Notes: a model not told the origin generated them from the sequence alone. A DNA stretch of 64,000 bases from Cupriavidus sp. P-10 (GCF_003402535.2 NZ_AP025171.1:682001-746000), one strand, 5' to 3'; counted from the first letter of the stretch, positions 28,389 to 38,394 are shown. Numbers and translations are program-made.

Positions 28389-29000
28389 TTACAGCGGCGC
28401 GGGCTGCGGCGCTGCAGGTACGGCCGCGGCGGCTGGCTTGCTGCCGGCGCCGCTGTACGAAAAGTACTTTGCCTTGGCGTTGCGGGCCCAGTAGGCCACG
28501 GTGAAGTGCTTGCCGTCGCGGCCGTAGAGCAACTCCAGGCTGCCGTTGGCGGCGCCCCATTCCGCATAGCCGTTCCCGGCCGAGGCCTCGGTCTTGCGCA
28601 GCGAGGCGTAGCGCGCGTCGAGCTTGCCGCGCACGTCTTCCAGCGCCGTACGGTCGAAGGTCATGGTGATCAGCGCCACCGTATCCTGCGCGTCGCAGTT
28701 CAGCGTCACGCGCGTCAGGCCGGCCAGGTGGAAGCGCTCCAGGCGCTTGAGTTCCACCGTATCGCCGCCTGCCCATTCGGACTTGCCGGTGCGGGCGTGG
28801 TTTTCGGCCGGGGCGAGCCGCGTGCATTTTGACTTGCCGAGCTCCAGGCCGAGCGGTGCCGCGGTGTTGGAGGCGGCAGCGGTGGTGGCGGCGGTAGTCG
28901 TAGGGGCGGTGGCGGTGGCCGCTGCCTGCGGGGCGGCATGCGCGGCAAATGCTGCAAACGCGGCCAGCAGGGCGGCGCAGTGAGGGAAAGCCTTCTTCAT
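28389..29000 (-). CDS. Secreted protein of unknown function
   Basis: This 203-residue protein has a signal peptide (about 1-22), then a threonine/alanine-rich linker (about 25-48) and a single folded region with two cysteines (KSKCTRL and LNCDAQD) and YAEWGAANGSLELLYGRDGKHF. The C-terminus is alanine/proline-rich. No family was recognised. It is convergent with the GhrA-like gene 20 bases away. Confidence 0.75.
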   Translation of the reverse strand: MKKAFPHCAALLAAFAAFAAHAAPQAAATATAPTTTAATTAAASNTAAPLGLELGKSKCTRLAPAENHARTGKSEWAGGDTVELKRLERFHLAGLTRVTLNCDAQDTVALITMTFDRTALEDVRGKLDARYASLRKTEASAGNGYAEWGAANGSLELLYGRDGKHFTVAYWARNAKAKYFSYSGAGSKPAAAAVPAAPQPAPL

Positions 29001-29152
29001 CTTCAGGTGCGGAACGGATTCACTATGTGGGGGATCGATAGGTTACCGCGGATTCTACGGCTTTCCCTTGCGCGTCTGTAGGGTCCGCCTGTTCACCGGG
29101 CACGAACTCTACAACTCGCCGGTCGGGCAGGGCGCGATGCTTACCCAGCCGC

Positions 29153-30061
29153 TTACCGCCGCTGCGCCAGCCAGATCCCCGCCCCGATCGCTGCGAGCCC
29201 GACCCCGTGGTACCAGCGCGGCCAGTCGCCCAGCAGCAGCGTCGACAGCAGCGCCGCGAACACCGGTGTCAGCGTGATGAAGAACACCGGCAGTTGCGCG
29301 CCCGCGCGTGCGATGGCGCGGTCCCAGGCGAAGTAGGCCAGCAGCGACGGAATCGTCGCCACGTAGAGCAGGATCGCGGCGACCTTGCCGTTCCATGGCA
29401 GCGGCTGCTCCTGCGCCATCAGTTCCCATGCCGTCACCGGCGCGCTCGCCAGCACGCCGGCGACGATCTGGGCGAACAGCAGGACCGGCAGAGGTACGTC
29501 GGGCCGCTGCTTGCGCAGCAGCCAGGTGTAGGCGCTCCAGGCGATGGTGGCCGCCAGCATGTAGAGGTCGCCGGGCACGAGGTCGAGCTGGGCCAGCCGC
29601 GCGGGCTCGCCGCGCACCAGCACGAAAGACACGCCGACCAGGCACAGCAGGGCGCCCGCGACTTGCAGTGGCTTGACCCGTTCGCGGAAGCAAAGCGCGC
29701 CGATCACGATCAGAAAGAGCGGCGTGGACGCGCCGATCAGCGTCACGTTGATCGGCGTCGACGTGGTCAGCGCCAGGTACTGCAGCGCGTTATAGCTGCC
29801 GATGGACAGCACGCCCATGGCCATGATGACGCCGGCGTGCCGGCGCAGCGCCGCACGATGTTCCAGCACGCCGCGCCAGGCGAATGGCGCCAGCAGCAGG
29901 CCGGCCAGCACCCAGCGCACGGCGTTCAGCGTGATCGGCGGTATCGTGCCCGCCGCAAGGCGGCCGACGATGGCATTGCCGGCCCAGCTCAGCGGCGGGA
30001 AGGTCAGCAGGAACAGGGTGGTCCAGTCGATGCGTCCGGAACCGGCGCGGATTGCTTGCAT
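29153..30061 (-). CDS. EamA/DMT-family transporter
   Basis: About 302 residues from the ATG at 30061, with ten predicted membrane helices in two EamA repeats (for example PPLSWAGNAIVGRLAAG at the start). Drug/metabolite transporters of this type export amino acids or other small metabolites. An in-frame ATG at 30109 would add 16 polar residues and is less likely. It is the last gene in a minus-strand series with the Bug receptor and amidohydrolase, but the 73-base gap leaves co-transcription open. Confidence 0.85.
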   Translation of the reverse strand: MQAIRAGSGRIDWTTLFLLTFPPLSWAGNAIVGRLAAGTIPPITLNAVRWVLAGLLLAPFAWRGVLEHRAALRRHAGVIMAMGVLSIGSYNALQYLALTTSTPINVTLIGASTPLFLIVIGALCFRERVKPLQVAGALLCLVGVSFVLVRGEPARLAQLDLVPGDLYMLAATIAWSAYTWLLRKQRPDVPLPVLLFAQIVAGVLASAPVTAWELMAQEQPLPWNGKVAAILLYVATIPSLLAYFAWDRAIARAGAQLPVFFITLTPVFAALLSTLLLGDWPRWYHGVGLAAIGAGIWLAQRR

Positions 30062-30133
30062 GGCGAAGGGGGTGTTGGCGGATCGCGCATTATCCGCCAA
30101 CACTGGCAAGGTCCGCAGCGGCGGGGCCGCAAA

Positions 30134-31159
30134 TCAGGCGTTGGTCTTGCGTCCCACGCTGCGGATCAGCTGAGTGACCCGCGTCATGTACTGGTCGAAT
30201 GCCTGGTTCGCCTGCGCCTGGCTGTCGATGGGTTTGGCGACGGTGCGTCCTTCCGCCTCCAGCTTGCCCAGGATATCCGGCTTGGCCAGCGCTTCGCCAA
30301 TCGCCTTGCGCAGCACCGCGACCCGGTCCGCCGGCGTGCCGGCCTTGACGAAGTAGCCGCCGCCGATGGTGTATTCGAAGTCGGGAATCTGCTTGCTTTG
30401 CGAGATCAGCGGGATGTGCTTCAGCGCCGGCGGCAGTGCCCTGGAGAAGCTGGTCAGGATGCGCAGCCTGCCTTGCTGCTGCATGGCGTCGAAGCTCGAC
30501 TGGTAAGGCAGGATAGCGAAGTCGACCTCGCCGCCGGCCAGCCCCTGCAGCGCCGGCGCGCCGCCCTTGTACGGCACGTGCAGCAGCGGTGCCCCGAGCC
30601 TGGCGGCCAGCGCGTCGCCCATCAGGTGATAGATCGAATCGATGCCGACGGTGGCATACGTCAGCGGCTTGGCCTTGCTCTGCTTCGCGAGATCGAGGAA
30701 CTTGTCCAGGCTGTCGGCGGCCAGGCCGTTCCTGACCATCAGCACGATATTGGCGTCGCTGATCGGCGCGGCCAGCATGAAGTCCTGCCGCTTGTAGCGC
30801 GCGGACGGGTTCAGCAGCGGAGCCAGGAACACCTCGTTGATCGAGCCGTGGAAGAAGGTGTAGCCGTCGGCCGGTGCGGCCAGCACCTTGTTGGCGCCGA
30901 TCAGGCCGGTGCCGCCGCCATAGTTCTCGACCACGACCTGCTGCCTGATGCTCTTGCCGATCGATTCGCCGAAAATCCGGGCGGAGGTGTCGCTGGCACC
31001 GCCGGCCGGATACGGCACCACCAGCGCCAGCGGCCGGGCGGGAAAGCTTTCAGCGGCAAGCGCGGGTATTGCGCTCAGTGCGCCCAGTGCGCCCAGTGCC
31101 GAGCTGCCGGCGGCACAGCCGGCCAGTTGCAGGAAGCGGCGGCGGTTCAGTGAATGCAT
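30134..31159 (-). CDS. Bug/TctC-family solute-binding protein
   Basis: This 341-residue receptor has a twin-arginine-like signal (NRRRFLQLAG) followed by an alanine/leucine-rich core that includes a short in-frame 9-base repeat. Family motifs LALVVPYPAGGASDTSAR and ENYGGGTGLIGANKVLAAPADGYT are clear. It lies 25 bases after the M20 amidohydrolase, suggesting capture of an N-acyl amino acid or similar conjugate which that enzyme hydrolyses. No TctAB is present. Confidence 0.88.
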   Translation of the reverse strand: MHSLNRRRFLQLAGCAAGSSALGALGALSAIPALAAESFPARPLALVVPYPAGGASDTSARIFGESIGKSIRQQVVVENYGGGTGLIGANKVLAAPADGYTFFHGSINEVFLAPLLNPSARYKRQDFMLAAPISDANIVLMVRNGLAADSLDKFLDLAKQSKAKPLTYATVGIDSIYHLMGDALAARLGAPLLHVPYKGGAPALQGLAGGEVDFAILPYQSSFDAMQQQGRLRILTSFSRALPPALKHIPLISQSKQIPDFEYTIGGGYFVKAGTPADRVAVLRKAIGEALAKPDILGKLEAEGRTVAKPIDSQAQANQAFDQYMTRVTQLIRSVGRKTNA

Positions 31160-31184
31160 GAAGACTCCCGAAAAAAGGCGGTGC

Positions 31185-32366
31185 TCAAACCAGGTAGCTC
31201 TGCGCTAGGTGCGCCCAGAAAGCGGCGCCCACGGGCAAGGCCTTGTCATTGAAGTCGTACAGCGGGTTGTGGACCATGCAGCCGCCGTCCTCGCCCAGGC
31301 CGTTGCCGAGCCGGATATAAGCACCGGGCCGTTGCTCCAGCATGTAGGCGAAGTCTTCGCTGCCCATCACCGGCGGGCGCTCCACCACGTTTCCGGCGCC
31401 CACCAGCCGGATGGCAGCCTGGCGTGCGTACTCGGTCTGCCCGGCGTGATTGACCAGCACCGGATACTTGCGTTCGTAGACCACCTCGAACTGCATCTGG
31501 TAGCTCTGCGCCTGTGCCGCGACGAATTCGCGGATGCGCGTTTCCACAAGGGAGCGCACCTTGGGGTCCAGCGTGCGTACGCCGATCTTGATGGTCGCGT
31601 TTTCCGGCACGACGTTGTAGGTGCTTCCGGCCTGGATCGAGCCCACCGTGATGACCGCCGACTTCAGGGCATCGATCTCGCGGCTGACAATCGACTGCAG
31701 GCCCAGCACGATGCTGGCCGCGCATTGCATCGGGTCGATGCCGTGGTGCGGCATGGCACCATGCGCGCCGCGGCCGCGCAGCGTGACCGTGGCACGGTCG
31801 AACGATGCCATCGCCGGGCCGGCGATCACGCCGATCTGGCCGACCGGCATTCCCGGCGAGTTATGCAGCGCGTAGACCTCGTCGCACGGGAAGCGCTCGA
31901 ACAGGCCGTCCTCCAGCATGCGCAGCGCGCCGCCTTCGTTTTCCTCGGCCGGCTGGAAGATCAGGTTCAGCGTGCCGTTGAAATCGACTGACTCGGCCAG
32001 GTATTTCGCCGCGCACAGCAGGATCGCCGTGTGCCCGTCGTGGCCGCAAGCGTGCATCTTGCCGGCGATGGTGCTGGCGTAGGCCAGGCCGGTCTGCTCC
32101 TGGATCGGCAGCGCATCCATGTCGGCGCGGATGCCGAGTGCCTTGGTGCCGTCGCCCTTGCGCAGGGTGCCGACCAGGCCGGTCGAGCCCAGGCCCCGAT
32201 GCACCGCGTAACCCCACGCCGCCAGCTGTTCGGCGACCAGGTCGCTGGTGCGGCGCTCCTCGAAGGCGAGCTCGGGATGGGCGTGGATCTGGTGGCGGAT
32301 GCGGACGAACTCCGGCGCGATGGCCTGGACGGCCTGCCGCAGGCTGGTGGTTGGGGGCTGGGTCAT
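31185..32366 (-). CDS. M20-family amidohydrolase (hippurate hydrolase-like)
   Basis: This 393-residue metallopeptidase-fold enzyme has the metal motif HACGHDGHTAILL (about residue 105), EENEGGALRML and a C-terminal SEDFAYMLE segment, the pattern of M20D amidohydrolases. Such enzymes cleave N-acyl amino acids such as hippurate or indole-acetyl conjugates. It is divergent from a LysR gene with a good operator between, and upstream of a Bug receptor, which together look like an uptake-and-hydrolysis unit. Confidence 0.9.
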   Translation of the reverse strand: MTQPPTTSLRQAVQAIAPEFVRIRHQIHAHPELAFEERRTSDLVAEQLAAWGYAVHRGLGSTGLVGTLRKGDGTKALGIRADMDALPIQEQTGLAYASTIAGKMHACGHDGHTAILLCAAKYLAESVDFNGTLNLIFQPAEENEGGALRMLEDGLFERFPCDEVYALHNSPGMPVGQIGVIAGPAMASFDRATVTLRGRGAHGAMPHHGIDPMQCAASIVLGLQSIVSREIDALKSAVITVGSIQAGSTYNVVPENATIKIGVRTLDPKVRSLVETRIREFVAAQAQSYQMQFEVVYERKYPVLVNHAGQTEYARQAAIRLVGAGNVVERPPVMGSEDFAYMLEQRPGAYIRLGNGLGEDGGCMVHNPLYDFNDKALPVGAAFWAHLAQSYLV

Positions 32367-32426
32367 GGTTGTCGGCGTACGTGGTATTCCGGCCTATTCT
32401 CTACGCCCTTGGCCGCCGCATCCATG

Positions 32427-32450
32427 ACAATGTTTGGGCAGAAACGTTGT
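32427..32450. promoter_or_regulatory. Inverted repeat between amidohydrolase and LysR gene
   Basis: ACAATGTTT (32427-32435) and AAACGTTGT (32442-32450) are near-perfect arms with one mismatch around GGGCAG. A second overlapping pair, GTTG (32446-32449) and CAAC (32459-32462), extends the symmetry. The spacing and AT-rich core fit a LysR recognition site in this divergent promoter. Confidence 0.55.
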
Positions 32451-32520
32451 ATAAATAGCAACAATCCAAAAACGGCCCGGCTCGACCGGGGGCAGGACCT
32501 GGCAAAGGGGGAGCAAAGAC

Positions 32521-33429
32521 ATGGATGACGTGCTGGACCGCAAGCGGGCGATGTGCCTGCTGCAGATCATTGAAACCGGCACCGTGCGCGGCGCGGCGGA
32601 GGTACTCGAACTGGATCCCTCGGTGGTAAGCCGAGCCGTGGCCAAGCTGGAACAGGACACCGGCCTGACGCTGCTGGAGCGGCGCGGGCGAGGCGTGGTC
32701 GCCACCGACGCCGGGCGCCTGCTGGCGCTGTTCGCGCGGCGCCAGCAGGATCTCAACGACACCTTCCTGGCAGAGGTCAACAACCTGAAGAACGCCCAGC
32801 GCGGCCATATCGAGCTGGTCTTCGGCGAGGGTTTCGTCGACCTCGTGCTGGAGCCGGTGCTGCAAGGCTTCCTGAGCAAGCACCCGGACGTCACCTGCAG
32901 CATCCAGGTGGCGGGCACCGACGAAACCGTCCGCCATATCCTGGAAGACCTGGCGCATATCGGCTTCGCCTTCCAGCCGCCTGACGATGTGCGCCTGCGT
33001 TCGCACTATTCGCGGCTGTCGCCGATCCGCGTGCATGTCCGCAAGGACCATCCGCTCGCGCGCCGCCGGCGCGCGCTGACCCTGGCGGACCTGGCCGCGC
33101 ACCAGGGCGCGGCGCTGGCGGAATCGTTCGGCGTGCGCAAGCACGTGCAGGCGGCGGAGCTGGACGAGCACATCACGCTGAAGCCGATGCTGGTGACCAA
33201 CTCATTCAAGGTGCTGTGGGAATTCGCCGCAATGGGGCTCGGCTACATCCTGACGCCGCGCTCGGTGCCGCTGAAGGGCGCGCAGTTCCGGCAGCTGGTG
33301 TCGCTGCCGCTGGCCAACCCGATCCTGAACAACAGCCGCATCCATATCATCACGCGCGCGGGCAGGCACCTGTCGCCGGTGGCCAGCAGCATGCTGCGGC
33401 ATGTGATGAAGGCTTTCCCCATGATCTGA
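32521..33429 (+). CDS. LysR-family transcriptional regulator
   Basis: This 302-residue protein has a winged helix at about 10-68 (GTVRGAAEVLELDPSVVSRA), then a substrate-binding domain that reads VFGEGFVDLVLEPVLQGFL and LAHIGFAFQPPDDVRL. It is divergent from the M20 amidohydrolase, and likely activates it in response to the imported amide. Confidence 0.9.
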   Translation: MDDVLDRKRAMCLLQIIETGTVRGAAEVLELDPSVVSRAVAKLEQDTGLTLLERRGRGVVATDAGRLLALFARRQQDLNDTFLAEVNNLKNAQRGHIELVFGEGFVDLVLEPVLQGFLSKHPDVTCSIQVAGTDETVRHILEDLAHIGFAFQPPDDVRLRSHYSRLSPIRVHVRKDHPLARRRRALTLADLAAHQGAALAESFGVRKHVQAAELDEHITLKPMLVTNSFKVLWEFAAMGLGYILTPRSVPLKGAQFRQLVSLPLANPILNNSRIHIITRAGRHLSPVASSMLRHVMKAFPMI

Positions 33430-33438
33430 GCGGGCACC

Positions 33439-33480
33439 GCAGGCATCATTGCATCGGATGCAACGGATAGCCTGCTTTCT
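33439..33480 (+). terminator. Rho-independent-type terminator after the LysR gene
   Basis: Outer arms GCAGGC (33439-33444) and GCCTGC (33470-33475) enclose an inner perfect repeat TTGCATC (33449-33455) and GATGCAA (33457-33463), followed by TTTCTTG. It lies between convergent genes ending at 33429 and 33483. Confidence 0.6.
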
Positions 33481-33482
33481 TG

Positions 33483-34385
33483 TCATGCCTGAACGCGCGA
33501 AGGCGGTGCCGCGGCCTCGCGCAACCATTGCGCGAACTGGCGGATCAGCCCCTGCTTGGGGTTGTCGCCGCGCCAGACGACATAGCAGTTGTGGCTCGCC
33601 GGGAAGCTGGCCGGCAGCGGTTGCACCAGCCTGCCGGCGGCGATCGCCTCGCGTGCCAGCAGCGCCCGTGTCAGCGCCAGGCCGAGTCCATTGGCGGCGG
33701 CTTCGATCAGCAGCGCGCGGCAGTCGAACACGATACCGTCGCCGGGTTCGTCCAGCACCACGCCGGCCGCCGCGCCCCATTGCGCCCAGCGGAAGCGCGC
33801 GTGCCGCAGCCGCGGCAGTTGCGCGGTATCGGCGGCGGTCATGCCGGCATGCTGTTGCGCGAAGGCGGGGCTGCAGACGGCGATGATGTCGTCGTCCAGC
33901 AGCTTCACGTTCTGGTAGCCGCTGAAGGGCGCGGGGCCGTAGCGCAGGCTGACGTCGAGGTCGGAGCGGGCGAAGTCGGGATCCTCGGTGCTGGCGGCGA
34001 TCGACAGGTCAAGTCCGGGCAGTGCCTCGCGCAGTGACTGCAGTTTCGGCACCAGCCATGCGCCGGCCAGTTCCGGACTGACATTGACGTTCAGCGACTG
34101 GCGTTCGCGCGCGCGCCGCTCGGTGGCGCCCGTCAGCGACAGCTCGACCGCGCGCAGCGCGCGGTCCAGTTCGTCGGCCAGCTCGCGGCCGGTGGCGGTC
34201 AGTTCCAGCTGGCGGCCGGCGCGCACGAACAGCGCGCAGCCCAGCAGTGTCTCCAGCGCACGGATGTGCCGGCTGATGGCGCCATGCGTGACGCACAGCG
34301 CATCGGCCGCGCGCGTCATGCTGCCCGTGCGCGCGGTGGCGGCAAAGGCCTGCAGGACCTGCATGGAAGGGAGCCGGCGGATCAT
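33483..34385 (-). CDS. LysR-family regulator (GcvA-like)
   Basis: This 300-residue regulator starts PSMQVLQAFAATARTGSMTRAADALCVTHGAISRHI, the typical GcvA/AmpR-like helix-turn-helix with a VTHGAIS recognition segment, and has an effector domain with DLDVSLRYGP. It is divergent from the iorA/iorB-like genes across 134 bases and is their most likely regulator. Confidence 0.9.
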   Translation of the reverse strand: MIRRLPSMQVLQAFAATARTGSMTRAADALCVTHGAISRHIRALETLLGCALFVRAGRQLELTATGRELADELDRALRAVELSLTGATERRARERQSLNVNVSPELAGAWLVPKLQSLREALPGLDLSIAASTEDPDFARSDLDVSLRYGPAPFSGYQNVKLLDDDIIAVCSPAFAQQHAGMTAADTAQLPRLRHARFRWAQWGAAAGVVLDEPGDGIVFDCRALLIEAAANGLGLALTRALLAREAIAAGRLVQPLPASFPASHNCYVVWRGDNPKQGLIRQFAQWLREAAAPPSRVQA

Positions 34386-34519
34386 GGCTGTGATCTTGCC
34401 TCACAGGTCATGGCAAAACAAGTCGATTGTCCCGCCATGGGCGCGCGTCCGATACTGGGCCTCCTACCGCCACCCCGAAGCGGCCACCCCGAAGCCGGAG
34501 CGTTCCCCGAGGAGACCTA

Positions 34520-35005
34520 ATGAAACTGCAGCTGAAGATCAACGGCAAACGCCATGCCGTCGAGGCCGAGCGCGACATGCCCCTGCTGTGGGTGCTGCGC
34601 GACTACCTGGGCTTTAGCGGCACCAAGTTCGGCTGCGGCGCCGGGCTGTGCGGCGCGTGCACCGTGCATGTCGACGGCAAGGCCGTGCGCGCCTGCATCA
34701 CGCCTGTTGGCACCGTGGCGCGTGCCGACATTACTACCATCGAAGGATTGTCGGCCGACAATTCCCACCCGATCCAGCGTGCGTGGATTGTCGAGCAGGT
34801 GCCGCAGTGCGGCTATTGCCAATCGGGCATGATCATGGCGGCCAGCGCGCTGCTGAAGGAGAAGCCGGCACCGGGCCCGGAAGATGTTCGCGCCGCCATG
34901 ACCAACCTGTGCCGCTGCGGCACGTACCCGCGCGTCGAACGCGCGATCCTGCGCGCGGCCCGTGCAAGCGGCGCGGGCGCCGCGGACGAGAGGGCGCAAT
35001 CATGA
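34520..35005 (+). CDS. iorA: [2Fe-2S] subunit of an isoquinoline 1-oxidoreductase-like molybdoenzyme
   Basis: This 161-residue protein has a plant-type [2Fe-2S] domain ([13 protein letters not shown], about residues 40-52) and a second cluster domain with CGYCQSG and CRCGTY. It transfers electrons from the molybdenum site in the large subunit. GGAG precedes the ATG at 34520; the TGA overlaps the next ATG. The family (IorA, also aldehyde and nicotinate dehydrogenases) is certain; the substrate is not. Confidence 0.85.
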   Translation: MKLQLKINGKRHAVEAERDMPLLWVLRDYLGFSGTKFGCGAGLCGACTVHVDGKAVRACITPVGTVARADITTIEGLSADNSHPIQRAWIVEQVPQCGYCQSGMIMAASALLKEKPAPGPEDVRAAMTNLCRCGTYPRVERAILRAARASGAGAADERAQS

Positions 35006-37161
35006 GCGCGCAACCGTTTGGCCGCCGCCGCTTCCTGCGGGCCACCGGCGCCGTGCCGGCGGCGCTGGTGCTTGGCTTCCACCTGCCGCTGGCCAAGGCC
35101 GGCGCGACCCTCGCGCTGCCAGCGCGCGACCCTGACGATGTCAACGCCTGGTTGCGCATCGCCGGCGATGGCAGCGTGACCATCATGGTCCCGTCGGCCG
35201 AACTGGGGCAGGGCGTGATGACTTCCGCGCCGATGCTCGTCGCCGAAGAGCTGGAGTGCGACTGGCAGCAGGTGCGTGCCGAGCTGGCGCCGACCGATCC
35301 GGTCTACAACAACCGCATGTTCAAGGTGCAGGCCACCGCGAGCAGCACCTCGGCGCGCTGGTCGTTCGAACCGCTGCGCCGCATCGGCGCCACCGCGCGC
35401 GAGATGCTGCGCGAGGCCGCCGCGCAGACCTGGGGCGTGCCGCCAGCGGAATGCCGCGCGGTGCAGGGCAGCGTGCAGCACCGGCCCACCGGCCGCGTGC
35501 TCGGCTATGGCGAGCTGGCGTCCCGCGCTGCCGCGCTGCCGCGTCCCGCCAGCGTGGCGCTGAAGGACCCGCGTGACTGGAAGCTGATCGGCCGCGCTAC
35601 CAACCGGCTCGACATCCCGCCGAAGACGTGCGGCGCCGCCGTGTTCGGTGTCGATGTCAGCGTGCCCGGCATGCTGGTCGGTTCGGTCACGGCGTGCCCG
35701 GTGTTCGGCGGCAAGCTGCGCCGGGTCGATGCGCGTGCTGCAATGGCCGTGCCCGGGGTGCGCCGCGTCGTGCCGCTCGACGATGCCGTGGTGGTGCTGG
35801 CCGACAGCTACTGGTCCGCACAGAAGGGCCTGAAGGCGCTGCAGCCGGACTGGCAGTTGCCACCAGGTGCGCCCGCATCCGACGACGCGTTGATGGCCCG
35901 CTACCGTGACGCGGCCCGCAGCGCCGCCGCGGTGGCGCTGCGCAACGGCGACCCCGAGGCCGCGATGCACGGCGCGCCGGTCTACACCGCCGAGTATGAA
36001 GTGCCATACCTCGCGCACGCGACGATGGAGCCGATGAACGCCACTGCCCACGTGCGTGCCGACAACGCCGAGATCTGGGGGCCGACCCAGGTCTGCGGCG
36101 AAATCGCGCAGCGGCTGGCGCCAGTGCTGGGCCTGCCCGCCGAGCGCATTCGCGTGCATTCGACCTTCGTCGGCGGCGGCTTTGGCCGGCGCGAGGAGTT
36201 CGATGTCTTTATCCAGGCGGCCCTGGCATCGAAGGCCGCGGGGCAGCCGGTCAAGCTGATCTGGTCGCGCGAGGAAGATATCCGGCACGATTTCTATCGC
36301 CCGGCCGCGGTAGCGCAATTCAGCGCGGTGCTGGCACCCGGCAAGGCCGGCGGGCAACCTGCCATCCGCGCCATGGAAGCGCGGCTGGCGTGCTCCTCCA
36401 TCTACGTGCGCAATTTCCCGGACCGCGTAAAGAACGGCGTCGATCCGAAATCGGTCGAGGGCGTGGTCGACCTGCCGTATGCGCTGCCCGACCTGGCGGT
36501 GCGCTACGCGATGGTCAATTCCGCGGTGCCGGTCGGATTCTGGCGCGGTGTGGGCTATACCCAGAACACGTTCTTCGCCGAGAGCTTTATCGACGAGCTG
36601 GCCCATCGTGCCGGCGCCGATCCGCTGCAGTTCCGGCTCGGCCTGCTCGCGGAGCGCCCGCGCGCAGCGACGCTGTTGCGGCGGCTTGCGCAACAGGCCG
36701 GCTGGGGCGGCGCGCCGGCGGGGTGCTTCCAGGGCATGGCGCTGTCGCAGGCATGGGGCTCGCTGTGCGCGACGGTGGTGGAGCTGTCGGTGCAGCACAA
36801 GCGCATCACGCTACACCGCATCGTCAATGCGATCGATTGCGGCACCGTGATCAATCCCGCCACGGTCGAGCGCCAGCTGGAAGGCGCCAGTATCTGGGGC
36901 CTGAGCGCGGCGCTGTCGGGCGCTATCACCATTCGCGACGGCGCCGTGCAGCAATCCAACTTCCACGACTATCCCCTGCTGGCGTTCTCGCAGACACCGC
37001 GATTCGAAGCGGTGCTGGTGCAAAGCGGCGAGCGCATCGGCGGCGTCGGTGAATCTGCGGTGCCGACGCTGGCGCCGGCGCTGGCCAACGCGTTGTTCGC
37101 TGCCACGGGCGAGCGAGTTCGCGCATTGCCGCTGGCGCGGAGTGGGTTTGCGCTGGCGTAG
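35002..37161 (+). CDS. iorB: Molybdopterin large subunit, IorB type (aldehyde/isoquinoline oxidoreductase)
   Basis: This 719-residue protein starts with a twin-arginine signal ([10 protein letters not shown]), so the complex is exported folded. Two molybdopterin-binding halves follow, with [20 protein letters not shown] (about 70-90), [11 protein letters not shown] (about 392-402) and the active-site motif [14 protein letters not shown] near the C-terminus with the catalytic glutamate. IorB enzymes lack the FAD subunit and hand electrons to a cytochrome c, but no such gene follows here. Substrate (N-heterocycle or aldehyde) undetermined. Confidence 0.87.
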   Translation: MSAQPFGRRRFLRATGAVPAALVLGFHLPLAKAGATLALPARDPDDVNAWLRIAGDGSVTIMVPSAELGQGVMTSAPMLVAEELECDWQQVRAELAPTDPVYNNRMFKVQATASSTSARWSFEPLRRIGATAREMLREAAAQTWGVPPAECRAVQGSVQHRPTGRVLGYGELASRAAALPRPASVALKDPRDWKLIGRATNRLDIPPKTCGAAVFGVDVSVPGMLVGSVTACPVFGGKLRRVDARAAMAVPGVRRVVPLDDAVVVLADSYWSAQKGLKALQPDWQLPPGAPASDDALMARYRDAARSAAAVALRNGDPEAAMHGAPVYTAEYEVPYLAHATMEPMNATAHVRADNAEIWGPTQVCGEIAQRLAPVLGLPAERIRVHSTFVGGGFGRREEFDVFIQAALASKAAGQPVKLIWSREEDIRHDFYRPAAVAQFSAVLAPGKAGGQPAIRAMEARLACSSIYVRNFPDRVKNGVDPKSVEGVVDLPYALPDLAVRYAMVNSAVPVGFWRGVGYTQNTFFAESFIDELAHRAGADPLQFRLGLLAERPRAATLLRRLAQQAGWGGAPAGCFQGMALSQAWGSLCATVVELSVQHKRITLHRIVNAIDCGTVINPATVERQLEGASIWGLSAALSGAITIRDGAVQQSNFHDYPLLAFSQTPRFEAVLVQSGERIGGVGESAVPTLAPALANALFAATGERVRALPLARSGFALA

Positions 37162-37213
37162 TCGCGACGTGGCGAGGCGGCTATTGACGAAAGCGCCGCC
37201 ACGCGTCCGCTGG

Positions 37214-37231
37214 ATGACGGAAATGTGACAG
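37214..37231 (-). promoter_or_regulatory. Pho-box-like site upstream of the pstS-like gene
   Basis: The minus strand reads CTGTCACATTTCCGTCAT, two direct CTGTCAT-like heptamers spaced by 4 AT-rich bases, the exact 7-4-7 layout of the PhoB box CTGTCATAWAWCTGTCAY. It lies about 90 bases before the pstS-like ATG. Its orientation is reversed relative to the gene, which is unusual but known for PhoB sites. Confidence 0.5.
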
Positions 37232-37319
37232 ATTTTTTAACCTGCCCTGGCGAACGATGATCTGCTAGCCTGAATTGCTCAGGCCAGACGCCTTGTTGCC
37301 ACTCGCGGGAAGAGGAATC

Positions 37320-38366
37320 ATGAAGCCAAAGCCCGATTTCCGGTCCGGTTTCAGCAGGACCCTGTCCAAGTTGTTGGCGGTCGTGTGGCTGTCGGTCGGC
37401 GCGGTGACGCTGGCCAGGGCAGGAGATATCACCGGCGCCGGCTCTACCTTCGTCTATCCGCTGATGTCCAAGTGGGCGGCGACTTACTACGCGCGCACCG
37501 GCCAGCAGGTCAACTACCATCCCATCGGCTCGGGGAACGGGATCCGGCAGATCCGGGCTGCGGGCGTGACGTTCGGCGCCACGGACATGCCGCTCAAGCC
37601 GGACGACCTGCGCGCCGCGGGGCTGGCGCAGTTTCCGATCGTGGTGGGCGGGGTCGTGCCGGTGCTGAACCTGGACGGGATCGCAGCGGGGCAATTGCGC
37701 ATGACCGGGGCGCTGCTGACCGACATCTACCAGGGACGGATCGTCAACTGGAACGACCCCGCCATCGCGGCGGCGAATCCCGGGCTGGCGCTTCCTGACC
37801 AGAAGATCGTGGTCGTCCACCGCAGCGACAGTTCCGGCACCACCTTCAACTGGACCGATTACCTGGCCAAGGTCAGCCCGCAATGGAGCGAAAGCGTTGG
37901 CGCAGGCACCACGGTGAAATGGCCGGTTGGCGTCGGGGCAAATGGAAACGAAGGCGTTGCCACCTATATCCGCAATGTGAAGGGCGCCATTGGCTACGTG
38001 GAGCTGACCTACGCCTTGCAGCGGAAGCTGGCCTATGCCGCGGTCCGGAACCGCGATGGCGTGTTTGTCCAGCCATCGCGCGAAACCTTCAGCGCCGCGG
38101 TCAAGGCGGCCGAATGGAATCCCAGGGCGGACTTCTACCAGGTGCTGACGAATGCCTCCGGCCCGCAGGCCTGGCCGATCACCGGTGTTGTCTTTGTCCT
38201 GATCTCGAAGAACAATAACAAGGCCGCGGAGACCCGCGACGCCCTCGCTTTCTTCCGCTGGGCTCTTTTCGAGGGACAGGCCGACGCCGCCGCGGAGCAC
38301 TACGTCGCGTTGCCTGATGGCCTGGTCCGCCAGGTCGAAACCTATTGGAAAGAGGCTTTGCCGTAA
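37320..38366 (+). CDS. PstS-family phosphate-binding protein (orphan)
   Basis: From the ATG at 37320 (AGAGGA ribosome site) this is a 348-residue secreted protein with a signal peptide (about 10-36) and the PstS signatures GAGSTFVYPLMSKWA, GSGNGIRQIRA, VVHRSDSSGTTFNWTDYLA and IGYVELTYA. It binds inorganic phosphate in the periplasm for an ABC importer. No pstC, pstA or pstB follows; instead ppk begins 28 bases downstream. Confidence 0.88.
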   Translation: MKPKPDFRSGFSRTLSKLLAVVWLSVGAVTLARAGDITGAGSTFVYPLMSKWAATYYARTGQQVNYHPIGSGNGIRQIRAAGVTFGATDMPLKPDDLRAAGLAQFPIVVGGVVPVLNLDGIAAGQLRMTGALLTDIYQGRIVNWNDPAIAAANPGLALPDQKIVVVHRSDSSGTTFNWTDYLAKVSPQWSESVGAGTTVKWPVGVGANGNEGVATYIRNVKGAIGYVELTYALQRKLAYAAVRNRDGVFVQPSRETFSAAVKAAEWNPRADFYQVLTNASGPQAWPITGVVFVLISKNNNKAAETRDALAFFRWALFEGQADAAAEHYVALPDGLVRQVETYWKEALP

Positions 38367-38394
38367 CCAGCCCGCATGGCCGGGCATTCCGATC

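Noticed and set aside
29207..31153. 648-codon frame antisense to EamA and Bug genes
   Set aside because: No domain, mirrors real genes.
34813..36798. 661-codon frame antisense to the molybdoenzyme
   Set aside because: Opposite strand of iorB with no recognisable domain.
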